Positions 34,136-47,659 are shown, counted from the first letter of the stretch. The stretch: 64,000 nt of DNA from Sequoia sempervirens (GCA_007258455.2 VDFB02358134.1:211532026-211596025), one strand, 5' to 3'. Notes: generated by a model from the letters alone, not told the origin. Translations and numbers: made by a program.

Positions 34136-37100
34136 AACAGGGGACAATGTGTTGTCACTATATTCTAATGATGTACCCCTTGTTCATATAATGATGATAT
34201 TAATTTGGTAGATGAATCCAAAAATATTCATGCCACATCTTTTGTGAATAATATAAATGTTATTGCCTCCTTATTACATAGACTTTGTTAAAGTATATAC
34301 ACATCTTATTAATACTTTAGGTGATTTATAACCATCTAGGTATGTTTTGAGTGCATATTTGTATATTTTGAGGATGATGCATAAAATTAAAAATTATCGC
34401 TATCTTGTGAATCCAACATTTTAGAATTTCAATTTCTTCATAATATTTTGGATACTATGCATAACATTGAGACTATCTCTATTTTTTCACCCATGGTTTC
34501 ATATTGTTTTAGATGCTAATATAGAATATAAAATAGATTGGACAAAACACATTTGATTTATTCTTTAAGAAGACAAAATTTTGTACACAAAAAGTTGATC
34601 TATTGATAACATCAACTTTACATAGATTAGATGTAAAAATCTACACTACATGAAAGGGGTTGTCATCCCAAAAAAAATTATACAATTCAAGATCATAGAA
34701 ATGAGTAAGATGGTCCTCTAATAGGAAAACAAAAACCCTAAATGATAGTGATCTATTTGCTACAATGAGATATTTTATGCATTTACAATAGTTACAATAG
34801 CAACTACTCTTCCTAAACACTCAACATTTTCAAAGTTCTCATTTTCCTCTCAAATCTCAAGTAATGATTTCTTTATATTGTGAATGCTTTCAAGTGTGAA
34901 GTTTGCTCCCTTTGTCCAAATTGGAGTGCCAACTTGCTAAGACATCCAAAATCAACATCAAATTCATATAGCTAAATAAAAGGCTTTGAGAGAAAGTTTC
35001 ATAATTGTAACCATAAGCTTTCAAATTTGAAAATATATAACATCTCCTCTAGTCATATAGATCACTTTATGCAATATCTTCTCTAGTCATGCTACTCACT
35101 TTCTATTTATAAGTCTGCTCTCTACACCAATAAAAGAAACATAGTACCAAAAGGATTGAATAAACATGAATTATCATTTTGGCATTTGATATAGCTAGAA
35201 TAGAAGATGCATAAATTGCAGCCAAAAATTGGAGAGAAGTTTCAACAATATTAAATTTCAAACATTAGTTTGAACTCATGAGATTGAGGACCAAGTGTGT
35301 AAGGCTTCATGGAGCATGAACTTATAAAAGAGCCTAGTAAATAACTTTGGATTCATAAGACAAAGAATATAGATGTCTTAAACACATAGCCATATAAGCG
35401 AATCTTATGACAATATCTTTCGTATGGATGTGATGTGTTGTGTGACATACTGGCTTGAATAAATCAAACATACATAACCAATGGTATAAACCTAAAGAAA
35501 TTTCTTGAAATCAACTGGATTATTATTGTGCCCACTATTAAGAAACATGAGCCTTAATCAACAGATCCTAGAGAACAAGACTCCCAAGGGCTTCTCATCA
35601 ACACATAATTTTGATGATGAAACAATCTATGACAAATAGGAAGCTTTGATTAACTCCAGCCCAAATTCTATAATGAATTTAATACACAACAAGGACATGG
35701 AAAACTCACTAGAACAATAGAACATTTATTCTTGCTTAAAGAGTGTGAACATTATTTGGTCTTACTTTATTATAACCACAACAAAAGTAACTTGTTTTGC
35801 AATTTCAAGGCAAGGATTGTGATAAAAGAACTATTTGCAAGCAATGACTTTATAGCAAAATGTTTCTATTCTTACAATACTAGTAATTTTTTATGTGTAA
35901 CATCTTGCTCCTAGTGAATTAACATTCCCAAATCTTTCATTTTGATCTTTCACAATTTTTATTTTTGTTTATTTTGCCAGCTAATACCTTCCCCTAGTAA
36001 AAATAGAATATAATGAAATTCTTTGTATATTTCATTTCAAATTTGAAGGAAAAAAACAAAATTCAACCCTCTATCCAAATCATTCTTGGCATAGATAACT
36101 AGTTGCCTTTCAATCATTTTGGCATTCTGGTTAACTCTTTATGGGCAAAGTGAGTGACAAAACCTAGAGCTTAACTTGTTTTAATTCTAAATCTTATAGT
36201 GATCATGCATAACACTCATTTTATCTTTTTACTTCCATTTTATGAAGGATTTTAATGGTTGATTCAATTTCATTCCTTTAAATCACTTAATGGCTATTTC
36301 TGAGTGAAAATTTGTAGTAGATGTCCGCCTTTCATCTCAACAAAACATTTGATTCCTTTTGGTTTTGCCTATGCTAAAATGTAAAAGACAGATAAATAGA
36401 TCCAAAGAGTGGAGCCATATGGAGAAAAAATACAAAAACTGAAACCTTACCTGATCATGGCCAAAATTAAACCAAACCTGGATCATCTCAGGAAACAAAG
36501 TGTTGACCCTCAAGAGCTCCCACATAACCAAACCCATTTGGGCTAACGAGTATATAGGTATGATCTGGCACTTGCAACAAACACATATCTACAAAAACTC
36601 ATCACTAGTTAAAAAAATATACAGGCTAAAACAGATTTTGGACATGCCTTTAATAGTGAACTCATCACTATGCCTTCAATAATCTTGCAAGAAACTTAGA
36701 AAAAAGCAAAGCACAAACGTTTTCTTTAGACTTTTTGTGTACCTTGATTTGCCCTCTTTAAATTTTGGTGAGATCTGCAATGTCCAACACAGGTGTTTTC
36801 CCAAAAGTGGTAACCACGATCTCCCGAGCATTTATGTGGAAAATCAGAAACCAAAACAATTGATAGGAAACACAAAATCACCACCATCAATTAGATTATA
36901 TAACCCATTTTTTACTTACAGTGTTGGGGACGATGATGGAGGGGTTCCCACATTGTGGTTTGACAGCATATTCCTCCCTGCTTGCTTCCTGCTTGCATGA
37001 AAAATGTGTTTCTAAATATGCGTCCACATGATATACAGGATCATTTTGAATTTCAAATATCTCGCCTTTCAAATTGCCGCTCCTTTTTAAAAAATTTGGA

Positions 37101-37384
37101 ACCGCCGTCCGTCCATCTGTTCTCCATCAACATCCATCCGGCAGTCCTTCCGTCAGTGCGTTTTTTCTTCCGTTATATCTTTCTGTCGGTATGTTTTGTC
37201 TAGCATGTGGGATGGGGATGGTGGGATGGGGATGGAATGTCATGTTATAATGTTATATACATAGGTGCTTTTTGTCTAGTAGTTAGCTTTCTCCCTCCAA
37301 AATAATGTCTCACATTCAATAGAATGCATCATAATTTGAATGATCTTCCGCACCTCTTCGACGTATTACTAGTCATACTCTTAA
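34136..37384. other. Unassigned 3.2-kb spacer
   Basis: Long AT-rich stretch with no recognisable genes or element ends. Reading frames of 60-87 codons (for example 35732-35914 and 36737-37000) show no motif. TCCGTCCRTC-like words occur near 37100-37180. It may hold old, unrecognisable repeats. Confidence 0.4.
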
Positions 37385-37632
37385 TTTGATGAAGTATTGA
37401 TTTAAATATTAAAATTTAAGGTAAATTATTATTATTTTCTTCCTCCTTTTGTACTCTACCTTCCATAACATTTTCATACTGATTCATTAAAAAATTATGT
37501 CTTGTCAATCTCTTATCTTAATCTCTATCCCTTTTTATCAGAAAAAAAGATGCCCACAGTCAAGCGTGGCATTCAGCTGAAATTACTTTTTTTTATATGT
37601 ACTAACAATATCTACAAAGAAGATCTTAGCAT

Positions 37633-39912
37633 CGGCAGAGCTGGCTACGCAGCCTACAAAACCCAATGTGCATCCCATGGGCTGCCATGCTATGCCCATC
37701 CTGCATAAGTACACCCCAACGACGTGCTCTAATGTCAGACAAAGTACATAGCCTGTCATGTTATTTTTAACGGACTGTCAGTTAATGTACATTGTACTTC
37801 CTTATCTCTTTTCATGAGCTGTGCATGTGCAATATAATTTTTTTTGTTCTTTAAAAAATTATTCTCTAGTTTCTAAAATTCCAAAAAATTGTTGTATTTG
37901 TGAAATAAAATGAAATAATTATTAAAAGATAAAAAATTGATATATATACACACACATATAATAATAATTTTAAGAAAATGTTCATTCATTTTTTAATTAT
38001 TTTATTAATTATATTTTAAAAAATTGATATGTTTATTTTATTTATTAAATACTTACTAGCACACACACACACATATATATCTAATTTATTAATAATACAT
38101 ATAAAATATGCCTAAAGATATCTCTCTCATGTGTCTATTGTACTTTAATGTGGCTAATTAAGATTATAATTACTTTTAGCTATACGAGGTTAAGGTTAGG
38201 GTTAGATATATATTTAGTTAGGGTTAGGGTTAAAAATAGTGTTAGTATTAGTTTTACAATATTAAATTTAGGGTTAGAGTTAGAGTAAGAATTATTGTTA
38301 AGATTGAATCATAACCCTAATCTAACCTTAACCTTAACCCTAATTGAACCCTAACCCTATTTGTAATTGAACTATAACTCTAACCCCAACCCTAACCCTA
38401 TCCTTGAACCCAAGCTTTATCTTAGAAGCCCAACTCTAATTAAATGGTAAACCTAACCTAACCTGAGCCCTAATGCTAACCCCAACCCTAACTCTATCTA
38501 TAATTATAATCCTAACCCTTCTCATTCTAACCCTAACTATAATCTTAATTATAATTCTAACCCTAACCATAATTCTAATGCTATTCATAATCCTTAGTTT
38601 AACACTAACCATAGTTCTCATGGCAACCTTAACTCTAATTATAACCTTAATCAAACCCTAACCTTAACCTTAACCCTAACCTTGAGCTTAATTAAATCCT
38701 AACTTTAACCTTAAACTTGAGCTTAATTAAATCAAGATCCTAAAAAATTGATATATATATAAAATAAAACAAATATAATAAGGGTTAAGGTTAAGGTTAG
38801 ATTAGGGTTATATTAAGGTTAGAATAGGGTTATGATTCAATCTTAACAATAATTCTCACTCTAACTCTAACCCTATATATATATATAATAAAACAAATAT
38901 AATAAGGGTTATGATTCAATCTTAACAATAGTTCTCACTCTAACTCTAACCCTAAACTTAATCGTAAAACTAATACTGACACTATTTTTAACCCCAACCC
39001 TAACTAAATATATATCTAACCCTAACCTTAAGTATAGCTAAAAGTAATTATAATCTTAATTAGCCTCATTAAAGTACAATAGACACATGAGAAAGATATA
39101 TTTAGGCATATTTTATATGTTTTATTAATAAATTAGATATGTGTGTGTGCACACTAATAAGTATTTAATAAATAAAATAAATATATCAATTTTTTAAAAT
39201 ATAATTAATAAAATAATTAAAAAATGAATGAATATTTTCTTAAAATTATTATTATATATGCATGTGTATATATATATATATATAATCTTTTAATAATTAT
39301 TTCATTTTATTTCACAAATATTTTATTAATTGTATTTTAAAAATTGATATATTTATTTTATTTTATTTATTAAGTATGAAAGATTTTTTATTCTTTAAAA
39401 ATTATTTTATCACATATATTTTAAAACTTGATATATTATATATATATATATATAGATATTTTTAGTGTATAAGAATTATTTTATCAATCATATTTTAAAA
39501 ATTAATATTTTATTTTATTTATTTTTATTAAGTGTATATAACAATTACTTCAAAATTATTTTATTAAGTATATTTAAAATAATTCAAAGTAAAATAAAAT
39601 TATTTTTTAAAAAGCAAAAAAATTATTTTATATTTTTAAGATTTTAAATATACAACAGTTTTTAGGAATTTAAAAAAATAGTGAATAATTTTTCAAAGAA
39701 CAAAAAAATTATATTGCACATACAATACACAGCGAGAAGAGATAAGGAAGTACAATGTACATTAACTAACAGTCTGTTAAAAAAACACGACAGACTATGT
39801 ACTTTGTCTGACATTAGAACAGGTCGTTGGGGTGTACTTATGTAGGATGGGCATAGCATGGCAGCCCATGGGATACACATTGGGTTTTGTAGGCTGCGTA
39901 GCCAGCTCCCCG
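37633..39912. mobile_element. 2.28-kb foldback element with telomere-like core
   Basis: Long inverted arms (about 37633-38320 and 38905-39912) match in reverse complement. The outer ends are CGGCAGAGCTGGCTACGCAG on the left and, inverted, CGGGGAGCTGGCTACGCAG on the right. Both arms contain CCATGGGCTGCCATGCTATG-like sequence, ACAAAGTACATAG and a long AT-rich zone; the right arm is longer by a local AT-rich duplication. The inner arms and loop are made of degenerate telomere-like repeats. No clear target-site duplication is found: relative to copy A about five bases of target are missing and CAT is added at the left. No coding frame is present apart from repeat-driven ones. Confidence 0.82.
38190..39040. 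repeat. Degenerate telomere-like GGGTTA/TAACCC repeats inside the foldback
   Basis: Runs such as GGTTAGGGTTAGGG on the left switch to CCCTAACCCTAACC in the middle and right, following the inverted-repeat geometry. The hexamer GGGTTA and variants (GGTTAA, GAGTTA) are commoner than the plant telomere heptamer TTTAGGG. Short AT and CA microsatellites are mixed in. Confidence 0.85.
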
Positions 39913-40135
39913 TAATTAGGCCTATTCCTTTTGTTCGCTTTAATCAGTCAGAAACCTCGTACATTGTTTCTTCCAATATCTGCATATTTTAGGTTTGCTT
40001 CATTTGGAAGGGAAAGGGATAGATTGGAATACATGTACGCTCTCCCTACAAATGAATCAACAGAAATCTTTGATTGAATTCGGTCTCTTTTTTTGAGTTT
40101 TTCTAAGTTCTATGATCCCTCTTAGTGGCTGGTCA

Positions 40136-40389
40136 CGTCAAAAGATACATAAAATACATGTTCACTTTATAAAAAAAATTATTGAGATTGGAATACATGT
40201 TCACTTTATAAAAAGAATTATTGCACAGTCACATCAAAAGATACATAAAATATCAGAGTACAACACAACTTTCCAATTATTTTGTTGTATGAGTATGCTC
40301 TACTGTAAGATTCAGTCTAACTGTATGCAAGTTTCTTTGTAGGCGTGTTATTCTGGTTATGCATTTTATTATAATGATGGCTGGTAATG
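40136..40389. other. Spacer with a 38-bp imperfect repeat
   Basis: The block AATACATGTTCACTTTATAA occurs at about 40152 and 40190, and AAAAGATACATAAAAT at about 40139 and 40235. The stretch ends with TAATG, the left target-site duplication of the next element. Confidence 0.55.
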
Positions 40390-43300
40390 TGTAGCGCCCA
40401 CCATGCAAACCCCAGAGAATAAACATTGCAAACAATTTTTTTTTTTTAAATAACACAGTTGTACATGCAAGAACATTAACCATAATCACATAACACATTA
40501 CTTTACACTATTACACTTAGTTCTCTGGGGCACGCGAGGTTACTTCACAATCAACTAACAACGAAAACAAAGATAACAACAACACAATTCACTACTTATA
40601 GCTATATTCAATGATCACACAAGCTACAAGAAACAATAGAAGTGATTTACTAACTTTGGCAATAGAGTCTACTTACTTAGGTCAGCTTAACATACCTCTT
40701 ACATTCTATTTTATCGACAAGTCCTTGCTCCCAATGCCTATACCTGCAAGGTCTACATGACTTGGCACACACATCAGATCAAAGATAGTTAGCACATGAT
40801 CACTACGAGAAGCTATATAAATCAATGGTAGTTTTTACGTTATCGAAATAAACACAAATCTCAAACAAGACTCAGAAGAACAGTCCTAGGGGCCCGACCT
40901 AATGCCTCGGGAGCTCATCACTCGATGGCCTTGCCTACGTATATAATTCGCAGAGGCACCGTAGTTCGACAACTTGAGCTGCTCCAACTCATTGACTGAC
41001 CAACCAAGGGTTCACTCATAAGACTTTCAAGGAGGAATCTACCCCAACACAAAAGTAACACAACACCACAAATACACACTAACCTCAATCCTCTATGCAT
41101 AAGCATTATGTGACCCATACAACATTACATACTAGAGGAGTGGGTATGCAACCCTTTCTAGGGTCCATCACCCCAGACAGTTTCTTAGGCGGCTGCCACC
41201 CACTTAGGTGAAGCCGAAGACTGAAGAACAAGGTAAGCATAATCTTGCAAAAATAAAATAAAAATAGCCTACTCAAATATTTATTCATACTTGCACAAGG
41301 AAGGTCACAAGACATAACAACATTTCCTTTTAGCTAGATAGCTCACGATAAAACATATACTTATATATATTATAGCTATCCACCATGGAAGAAAATAGTG
41401 ATTTCACATCCTTCTTGGTTAACAAACAAACAGTTAATATAGGTTAACAAACAAACAGTTACTTACAATAGATATCAAATCCTTATCACTAGTCAAATAC
41501 CACTCAATAAACTAATACTCAAAACTTAAACATTCAACGATATCAATTTATAATATACAAATTGATTATTAATGTATGAAAACATTTCAAGGGTCATTCA
41601 AAATGAGAATTCAACAATATAATATCAACATTTGAATTATATGATAGTACCATTTACAATTATAATCAAGATAGTAATCTACACTTGAACTATGTTATCC
41701 TTTACTATTTCTTAGCTCCTATTCACTAACATATCAATCAATCATCTTTAAAACCCATGTATAGCTAATAAATTGAACTAACATAATATATGCAATTAAT
41801 AAAGTTGAATATTAAAGCTATCTAAAACTATAGTCCATTAGTTATTGTTCCAATATTAATAATTGCAATGAATAAATATGAGTTCGTAGATATTCTAATT
41901 GATATAAGTATATCAAGTAATGGTTATTAATAAGCTCGGTTTATCACATCATAACCTAAACGATGAATTTTCTAAACCAACAATAATTGAATATCCCATA
42001 GGTCTATTATAAAAACCAAGTAACCAATAATATACTAATTTTAATTTAATAAACCATACAATAAATTAAGTCTTATTTTCTTTTAAAAATATTTATTCTA
42101 TCAAAATAACCAATTAAACAAATATATTTAAATATATATATATATAATACATATAATTAAACATATATATAAATACTTATTAATTAATACATTAAAATAA
42201 TTTACTATATTCAAACAATGCTAATAATAAAACTAGTGTATTGCGACTTGTATAACTTTTGTTTTCGGATCTGAGTCTTTCTACAATTTAAAGTGCACCA
42301 TTAACTATTTTAACACATAAAAAATTCAGTCATACCCAGTTTGTAAATTGTGAGTTATGATGAATTTAGTGACCCTATGTCTCTGTTGTTTTCTACAGGA
42401 AAATATTTATTATTTTATCATAGGATTTCATTTTTCTTAATTTATCAGAGGATTTCCTTTGTTTTTCAATCCTACAGAGGTCTTCTAAATTATATGTGAG
42501 ATTTTCTAAATTATCTATTGTTTTTCTTTTCGAATTTTCTATCATTTTAAATTCATTTCCTTAGAGAGGATCTAAGATTTTCACAATTCTTCTACAAATA
42601 TTTTTTTTAAATTTCACAACGAATTAACAAACAATATTTCAACATATATAAACAAATTATCTAATTCTTTTTTTTATAATTTCACAAAATCAAAATAAAT
42701 ATCTATAATTTTGTACAGACAATCTTTTAACAACACAATTTAAATAAACATTTAAAATAAAGAACCTGGAGTCCTGCGCTTATTTGAGAATCTGATGATG
42801 TTTGCTTGTTCCCGATGGCCTCTACGATGAGTTTCTCCTTCTTGCTTCAAATCTCCTCTTCAGAAAACCGTGCTAAAATCTCAAATTCAAATCCTTAATC
42901 CCACGACTCTTTTCAAAGTATTCCCCCAAAACAAAAGAATGGAAAAATCTCTTTTGAAAACTTCAGAAGATTAAAAAAAAAGGCATCACAATTCTTTTTT
43001 TTCAATTCTTGTCTCCATAAAATCTGTGTGTGTGAAAAACTCACAAAATTCTTAATTAAATAAAAGATATTCCAATTTATTCAAAAAGCTCACAAAAATC
43101 CAAAATAAAAGAATTTAATTCTTTAAAAGCAAGCTTTTCAGTTAGATTTCAAATCACATTCGCTCTTTCATCTTTTTCATTCTTTTATTTATTTATTTTT
43201 CTATTCTTCAATACTTTTTGTTTTAATCAGCTTTTGCAAGCTTTACTTGCAAGGCACATTCTCTAATGAATTTAAATAATTTATTCTAACAATTATCCTC

Positions 43301-43568
43301 AACAAATAATTAATTAAAATAATAAACACTATTTAATATTTTAATTATCATTTAATAAACTCATGACTTTTAAAAAAAAAAACATAAATAAAACATTTAA
43401 AATTTTAAATACAATTTAATGTAACATTTTAATAAACAATATTACCCTTATTTAATTAAGTCAATCACAACATATAAAATACCATTAGAAACTCTTGTCC
43501 TATCTTCCTCTTCTGATTCCTTAGCCAGACTACCTGCACATCCCAGGTGAGAATGGAGGGGTACTACA
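40390..43568 (-). mobile_element. 3.2-kb probable solo LTR, copy 1 (TSD TAATG)
   Basis: The 3,179-bp element has ends TGTAGCGCCCACC and GGGGTACTACA (TG...CA with inverted TGTARYRCCC termini) and perfect TAATG duplications at 40385-40389 and 43569-43573. It has no primer site, polypurine tract or coding sequence. It aligns in reverse complement with 54471-57846 over its full length, including the segments with GGGCCCGACCTAATGCC and TGACCAACCAAGGGTTC. Terminal dinucleotides, 5-bp duplication, size and lack of coding fit a solo LTR of a large gypsy-type element. The strand is given relative to the second copy and is otherwise arbitrary. Confidence 0.85.
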
Positions 43569-43769
43569 TAATGTCAAAAGTTACCTTTACTTTTAATGTA
43601 GGAGAGTTCATTTAAGGAGTGTTCATTTGAGATGGATTAGTGTTTTAAAACTTTTGATCGTGTTAATTCCCAGAATTCCAGATGCAGAGATTAGATTGGA
43701 AATTAACATCCATTATTTTATTTTTTAAAATTATTTTTGAAATTTCATTATTAATTTTAGAGAATTCTT
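43569..43769. other. Short spacer
   Basis: Right flank of the solo LTR, starting with its TAATG duplication. No feature is seen. Confidence 0.4.
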
Positions 43770-45480
43770 TTTTATTTGATTGTAGTTTGATGAATTAAAA
43801 TGTTAGTTATTTTTTACCTAACTTTATAGTGATGAAATTGTTAGTTAATTTTAGAGAGGGTCTTCTTATCTATAAATATCAAAACATAGGGTGATAAATA
43901 CATGATTAACATAAGTTCCACTTTGTTTACAACAATTTTAAACTTGTGATTAATTTAAGTTATTTAAATATTGAACAAGTTTCTTTTATATTAAAATATT
44001 AGATGTAAATAATATTAATATATAATATTTAAGTGCTTTAATGAGTTAAAATCATATAATAATTATTTATGTATGTTATGTAATTTAATATTAAATTAAT
44101 TTAATGAATGAGAATAATTAAAATATATATTAAATTAATTTAATTAAAGAGAATAATTAAAAAATTAAAATTATGATAGTCATAGAATATGACAATTTCT
44201 TATTAAAAAAATATATAAAAAAAAAATCCTTAAAATTCAATTAAAATAAAATTATAAGTGTTCATCATAAACAAGTTTAGCCATAGAAAAGTTAGTTATT
44301 TTTACCATCACTTCATGGTGATGGAAATGTTAGTTAATTTTAGAGTAATTTTCTTGCCTATAAATATGAGAAAACATATAGTGATCATGATTAGTATATA
44401 TGATTAAAATAAGTTATGCTTTATTTAAAATAATTTTAAACCTATGATTAATTTAAGTTATTTTATTATTAAACAAGTTGCTTTTAAATTAAAATAAGTT
44501 ATTACTTTTATTTATTTTTAATATAAGTAAAATGGTGAAATTTGTATACCTTTACTATATAAAATAATTTAAAGAAAAAAAAAAAACAAAAAATCAGATT
44601 CAATTAAAAAAAAATTACAAGTGTTGATCATAAACAAGTTTACCATACAAAAGTTAAATAGATTAGTTTTTAACTAGATTGTAGTTGTTTGATGAATCAA
44701 AAAATTAGTTTTTTTTACCATCACTTCATTGTGATGAAAATGTTAGTTAATTTTAGAGAATTTTTCCTTGCCTATAAATATGAGAAAACATATAGTGATA
44801 AGTATATGATTAAAATAAGTTATGCTTTCTTTAACATAATTTTAAACCTATGATTGATTTAAGTTATTTAAGTTATTTTATTATTAAACAAGTTGCTTTT
44901 AAATTAAAATAAGTCATTGCTTTTAATTTCTTTTACTATAAGTAAAATGGTGAAATTTGTATACCTTTACCATATAAAATAATAAATAAAAATAAATAAA
45001 AAATCATATTCAATTAAAATAAAATTATAAGTGTTCATCATAAACAATTTTACCCATACAAAAGTTAAATAGATTAGTTTTTTACTGGATCATAGTTTGA
45101 TGAATCAAAGAGTTAGTTATTTTTACCATCACTTCATGGTGATGAAAATGTTAGTTAATTTTAGAGAAATTTTCCTTGCCTATAAATTTGAGAAAACATA
45201 TAGTGATAAGTATATGATTAAAATAAGTTATGCTTTATTTAAAATAATTTTAAACATTTGATTAATTTAAGTTATTTTATTATTGAACAAGTTGCTTTTA
45301 AATTATTATTCAATCCTCTAAACTAATTATGGCAAGAAACATTTTGCACTTGTATATGAGTGTTAGTTATAAAAACAATTTTAAACATATGATTAATTTA
45401 AATTATTTTACTCTTGAACACTTGTTGCTTTAAAATTAAAATAAGTCATTGCATTAAATTTTTTACTATAAGTGTAAGGG
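43770..45480. repeat. About 410-bp tandem repeat, four diverged copies
   Basis: A unit with GTTAGTTATTTTTACCATCA, GATGAAAATGTTAGTTAATT and CCTTGCCTATAAATATGAG recurs with starts at about 43802, 44291, 44704 and 45112, spaced about 489, 412 and 409 bp. The first period is longer because of an AT-rich insertion near 44080-44160. A fifth partial copy follows near 45330. The unit contains a TATAAATA word, but there is no evidence that it is a promoter. Confidence 0.85.
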
Positions 45481-45549
45481 TGAAATGTGTATACCTTTTC
45501 CATTTTTTTTAGTTTAGTGTTTATTTTTAAATTCTACTTTGTCTTGGAC

Positions 45550-45718
45550 AATGCAATTATATTCAATCCTTCAAAATAATTATGTCAAAGAAACATTTTG
45601 TCTTAATGCAATTATATTCAATCCTCTAAACTAATTATGTCAAGAAACATTATGTCTTAATGAAACTATATTCAATCCTCTAAATTAATTATTTGAAGAA
45701 AAATTATGTACTTGTATA
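45550..45718. repeat. 54-bp tandem repeat, three copies
   Basis: The unit containing ATTATATTCAATCCTCTAAA and AATTATGTCAAGAAACATT starts at about 45557, 45611 and 45665. An earlier partial copy lies near 45310-45350, so this unit also occurs in the preceding 410-bp array. Confidence 0.83.
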
Positions 45719-46690
45719 TGGTTGTTAGGGTTCAAGTTAGTTTTCAATTAATTTTAGGGTTCAATTAGGGTTATAATTCAATTAGGTTTGAGGGTTAGGG
45801 TTAGCTTTCAATTAGGTTAGGATTATGGTAAAGTTCACTATTAAGATTAGGGCTTGAGGTTCAATTAGGGTAATAATTTAATGAGGGTTAGGGCTCAATT
45901 ATGCTTACTATTAAGATTAAGGTTAGGGTTCAATTAGGGTTAAAGTTAAGTTAGAGTTCAATTAGTGTCATGAGTCAATTAAGGTTATAATTTAATTAAG
46001 GTCAGAGTTTAATTATGGTAACAGTAAAGGTTAGAGTTACAATTCAATCAGGGAACTAAACATGGAATGAGGGTTAGAATTAGAATTAAGGTTAGATTTA
46101 AGGCTAAGATTAAAAGTCAATTAGGGTTACCATTCAATTAGAATTAGGGTTCTAAGATGAATCTTGGGGTCAATATTAGGTTGAAGGTTGGTGTTAGGGT
46201 TAGGGTTAAATTAGGGCTAGAATTTTAAAATAAATCTTGGGATAAATATTAGGGTTAGGGTTCAATTAGATTTTGAGTTATAGTTTGTGTTTAATTAGGT
46301 TTGCATTTCAATTATGGTTAAGGTTAGGACATGGTTCAATTAGGGTTAAGGTTAAGGTTTGGGTGATAGGATAAAGATTAGGGTAAATATTAGGGTTAGG
46401 GTTAGGACTCAAGTAGGGTTAGGATTACAGTTCAATTAGGGCTCAATACAATTATGGTTAGGGTAATGGTTCAAGTAGAGTTAGGTTTCAATTAGGCTTA
46501 GGGTTTAATTAGTATTATAGTTAGATAGGGTTGCCATTAGAATTGGGGTTATTATTAAAATTATTATTATGAATAGATTTAGAAGTATGATTAAGGTTAG
46601 AAGAAGAATTATAGTTATGATAAATCTTGGCATTATCATTAGGGTGAAGGTTGGGACTAGGGTTAAATTAGGGCCAAGGTTTCAAAACTA
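45719..46690. repeat. About 1 kb of degenerate telomere-like repeats
   Basis: Nearly continuous GGGTTA, AGGGTT and TTCAATTAGGG variants, almost all in one orientation (G-rich strand on top). The composite unit TTCAATTAGGGTTA is frequent, so it is not simple telomere sequence. A smaller patch of the same type lies at 47490-47560. Confidence 0.88.
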
Positions 46691-46996
46691 GCATATATAT
46701 ATATATATATAATAAACTAAGAGATATCCTTCTTAAGGTGCCTATTGCACTTTTATGTAAGAAATTTATTTCTCTATTGGGCATGTTTTGCCAAGAGGAA
46801 ACCAAGGAATTCATGTTAGCATTAGGGTGAAGGTTGGGACTAGGGTTAGGGCCAGGGTTTCAAAACTAGCATATATATATATAATAATATATATAAAATA
46901 AACTAAGAGATATCCTTCTTAAGGTGCCTATTGCACTTTTATGTAAGAAATTTATTTCTCTATTGGGCATGTTTTCCCAAGAGGAAACCAAGGAAG
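46630..46996. repeat. 183-bp tandem duplication
   Basis: A block from AGGGTGAAGGTTGGGACTAG, through an AT microsatellite, to TTGGGCATGTTTTSCCAAG is present at about 46641 and again at 46824 with few differences. Confidence 0.87.
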
Positions 46997-47640
46997 CCTT
47001 GATGGTGTCAAGATCATCAAAAGTTTATCCATAAGCATCTTCAATATTCATATTATCATTCTTTGCCTTCTCATTTTTCATGTTAAATGAAAAAAATTGG
47101 TTTTACACCTTATTTAAATCATTTAATCCTTATTTTTGTCTCCAATAGATTTATTCAAAACTATAGACACCATCCAGTAGAACTATGAGATTCCTCTCTT
47201 CTTCTATTAAGATGTAAGAAAAATCATTTGAGAGGTCTTTTTGGATCTTATCCATGCTACTTCCAAGGAGATTCTTTCTCTAAAAATATTTCTAAAGACT
47301 TGGATATTCCACTCTTCAATTGAACATGCACATCTTAGTGTGAAGATCAACTATTTGGGTGAGCTAGGAGTCAATGACAACCATTTCAAAGTTTGGGATT
47401 TCCATCTACCCTTTTTCAAACTTGAAAAACACTCTTCTAGGGAATTTGTCCTTGTCTATGAGCTAGTAATTCGAACCCACTTCAAAGAGGGTTACGATTA
47501 GGGTTCAAATAGCTTTATGGTTAGGGTTAAGCTTCAACTTGGGTTAAGGTTCAATTGATTAAAAATAGGCAACTTGAGAAGGATATCTCTTTACGTACTT
47601 TCCATATATTTTTATAATATAGGTATGCTAGTTAGAATTT
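46997..47640 (+). other. Spacer with an unrecognised 86-codon open frame
   Basis: A frame at 47241-47501 is open for 86 codons and has fairly balanced composition, but starts with TTG and not ATG. No motif is recognised. It is followed by a short telomere-like patch. It may be chance or a fragment of a decayed element. Confidence 0.25.
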
Positions 47641-47659
47641 ATGTTAAAAGTTTAATTAT

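Larger units (their letters stand above)
37385..40135. repeat. Segmental duplication, copy B (interrupted by the foldback element)
   Basis: The two flanks, 37385-37632 and 39913-40135, are colinear with 33645-34135 with moderate divergence. The 2.28 kb between them is the foldback element. The two copies give a natural filled/empty comparison. Confidence 0.88.

Noticed and set aside
38436..38661. Overlapping ORFs on both strands
   Set aside because: They are produced by telomere-like repeats whose units contain few stops.
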